From positions 62,001-126,000 of the forward strand of contig CAZHMD010000007.1 in the NCBI GenBank assembly GCA_964533735.1: a DNA stretch of 64,000 nucleotides. The letters are read 5' to 3'. Numbering within the stretch: position 1 is the stretch's first letter; each line of letters opens with the position of its first letter. Source of the stretch: UBA6107 sp964533735. Lineage in GTDB: Bacteria; Chloroflexota; Anaerolineae; Anaerolineales; Anaerolineaceae. This document shows positions 62,974 to 64,000 of the stretch, piece after piece. The position numbers and the translations under genes are program-made. The notes below the pieces were generated by a model. It did no database searches. It worked only from the letters and a program-made list of their open reading frames with translations, and was not told the DNA's origin.

Positions 62974-64000
62974 CTACCTCAGCTTCCACAATAGATCGTT
63001 AACCCGGAGTTCCTTTTTCAATTCTTCTGTCGTGGTGTTGTCTGTGAGGTGAACGAATTCGATATCCATCATCTCTGCCCAATCTTCAAGCATCCTTGGA
63101 TTTGCATCGTAGGTCAGCACAGTATGGTGAGCACCTCCAGCGGTGATCCATTGGCGGATACCTTCACGAAGATTCGGCAGTATTTTCCACATCACCCTGG
63201 CGACAGGCAGGTTGGGCATTTCCATGATTGGTTTGACACACTCGATGTCCTGCACAATGAGACGGAGTCTCCCACCCATATCGATTAGTGATATCACAAC
63301 TGCCATGCCTGGGTGCCCTTCGAATACAAGCCGGGCTGGTGCATCCTTGCCCCCGATTCCAAGTGGGTGCACTTCGACATGCGGCTTGGTTGCTGCGACA
63401 GAAGGGCATACTTCGAGCATGTGTGCGCCAAGAGAGTATTCATTATCTTTCTCGTAATGGTAGATGTAATCCTCCATAAAGGAAGATCCGCCTTTGAGAT
63501 CTTGCGTCATGGCTTTGATGATAATTAACATGGCAGCTGTCTTCCAATCACCCTCCGCGCCGTAGCCGTAACCTTTGGACATTAGGTGTTGCGTGGCCAG
63601 CCCAGGAAGCTCTTCCATACCCCATAGATCCTCAAAAGTATTGGTGTATGCTTCCGCGTGCTCCCTTTGGAGGATGCGCTCGATGGCGATCTCTTCTTTT
63701 GCCTGATAATTTACTGCATGGAAATCGTCGATGTCGAGCTTGTAAGCTGATTTATAATCATCTACCTTCGCCTTAATTTCTTCATCTGTGACCTTATTGA
63801 TCTCTTTAACAAGTTCACCCACTGGCCAGGTGTTTACTTGCCAGCCCAATTTGATTTGCGTTCCAACTTTATCCCCCTCGGTGACTGCCACTTCGCGCAT
63901 GTTGTCACCGAAGCGGATGACAGACAGGTTTTGACTGACCTTGTATCCTACTGCGGCACGCATCCATTCGCCGAGCTCCTTGAGGACTTCTTCATCCTGC
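62974..64000 (-). CDS. araA: L-arabinose isomerase, 5' part outside the window
   Basis: The frame is open to the right edge, giving about 341 C-terminal residues of an enzyme normally near 500. AraA features include IKLGWQVNTWPVGEL, MSKGYGYGAEGDWKTAAMLI, then SSFMEDYIYHYE with the metal Glu, GAHMLEVCPSVA with a metal His, and the late GGAHHTVL. It converts L-arabinose to L-ribulose with a divalent metal. An internal Met at 63963 is not the true start, because the codons before it (EVLKELGEWM) continue the family sequence. Confidence 0.95.
   Translation of the reverse strand, partial: QDEEVLKELGEWMRAAVGYKVSQNLSVIRFGDNMREVAVTEGDKVGTQIKLGWQVNTWPVGELVKEINKVTDEEIKAKVDDYKSAYKLDIDDFHAVNYQAKEEIAIERILQREHAEAYTNTFEDLWGMEELPGLATQHLMSKGYGYGAEGDWKTAAMLIIIKAMTQDLKGGSSFMEDYIYHYEKDNEYSLGAHMLEVCPSVAATKPHVEVHPLGIGGKDAPARLVFEGHPGMAVVISLIDMGGRLRLIVQDIECVKPIMEMPNLPVARVMWKILPNLREGIRQWITAGGAHHTVLTYDANPRMLEDWAEMMDIEFVHLTDNTTTEELKKELRVNDLLWKLR

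Overview
The window reads as bacterial chromosome of moderate GC, densely packed and mostly in operons. The best guess is a Chloroflexota, Anaerolineae-type anaerobe. The reasons are the lipoprotein leaders ending LSAC followed by an AKPTVAPTEAPVV-type linker, many sugar and organic-acid operons with ABC or GPH-type transporters, and a Pfa-type lipid synthase. This placement is an inference; no rRNA or other marker gene is present. I saw no tRNA, rRNA, CRISPR array, transposase or phage gene.

Region by region. 1-4488 (+): end of a sugar operon with a split transketolase, an RpiB-like isomerase, a GPH-family symporter and a Gfo/Idh/MocA dehydrogenase, closed by a strong hairpin. 4579-7123 (-): an MFS exporter and a GNAT-like protein. 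7383-28511: a biosynthetic cluster. It holds an acyl ligase fused to a carrier domain, two NRPS genes (C-A-T, then C-A-T-TE), a phosphopantetheinyl transferase (PPTase), a 2775-residue Pfa-like synthase (KS-ACP-AT-KS-ACP-ACP-KR-DH), a second PPTase, and on the other strand a PfaD-type enoyl reductase. A plausible product is a fatty acid made by the synthase plus PfaD and built into an acyl-X-Val-type lipodipeptide. 28693-31351: a MASE1 sensor kinase and a NarL-type regulator. 31533-39385: a BMP-type (nucleoside-like) ABC transporter, then DUF1116/YlbE, FdrA and a 57-residue FdrA-associated protein, all proteins linked to the oxamate-carbamoyltransferase branch of purine breakdown. 39417-44611 (-): ThuA-like, Gfo/Idh, GPH symporter and a large unknown protein, probably a carbohydrate operon. 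45128-62176 (+): a flavoprotein, an IclR regulator, a Liv-type ABC transporter and a long catabolic operon (SDR, sugar kinase, KDPG-type aldolase, old-yellow-enzyme relative, CoA-transferase, crotonase, FAH, Zn-ADH, YhcH/EbgC) that I cannot match to a described pathway. 62286-64000 (-): L-ribulose-5-phosphate 4-epimerase and the 3' part of L-arabinose isomerase.

The most unusual point is that all three carrier domains of the large synthase have threonine where the phosphopantetheine-bearing serine should be, while all three NRPS-side carriers keep serine, and the cluster has two different PPTases. Other notable points are a decayed copy of the small FdrA-associated gene at 62175-62236, two protein-identical carrier domains that differ at about 30 of 56 codons, perfect T-less hairpins just after both ABC substrate-binding genes, and nearly identical lipoprotein leaders on two unrelated binding proteins.
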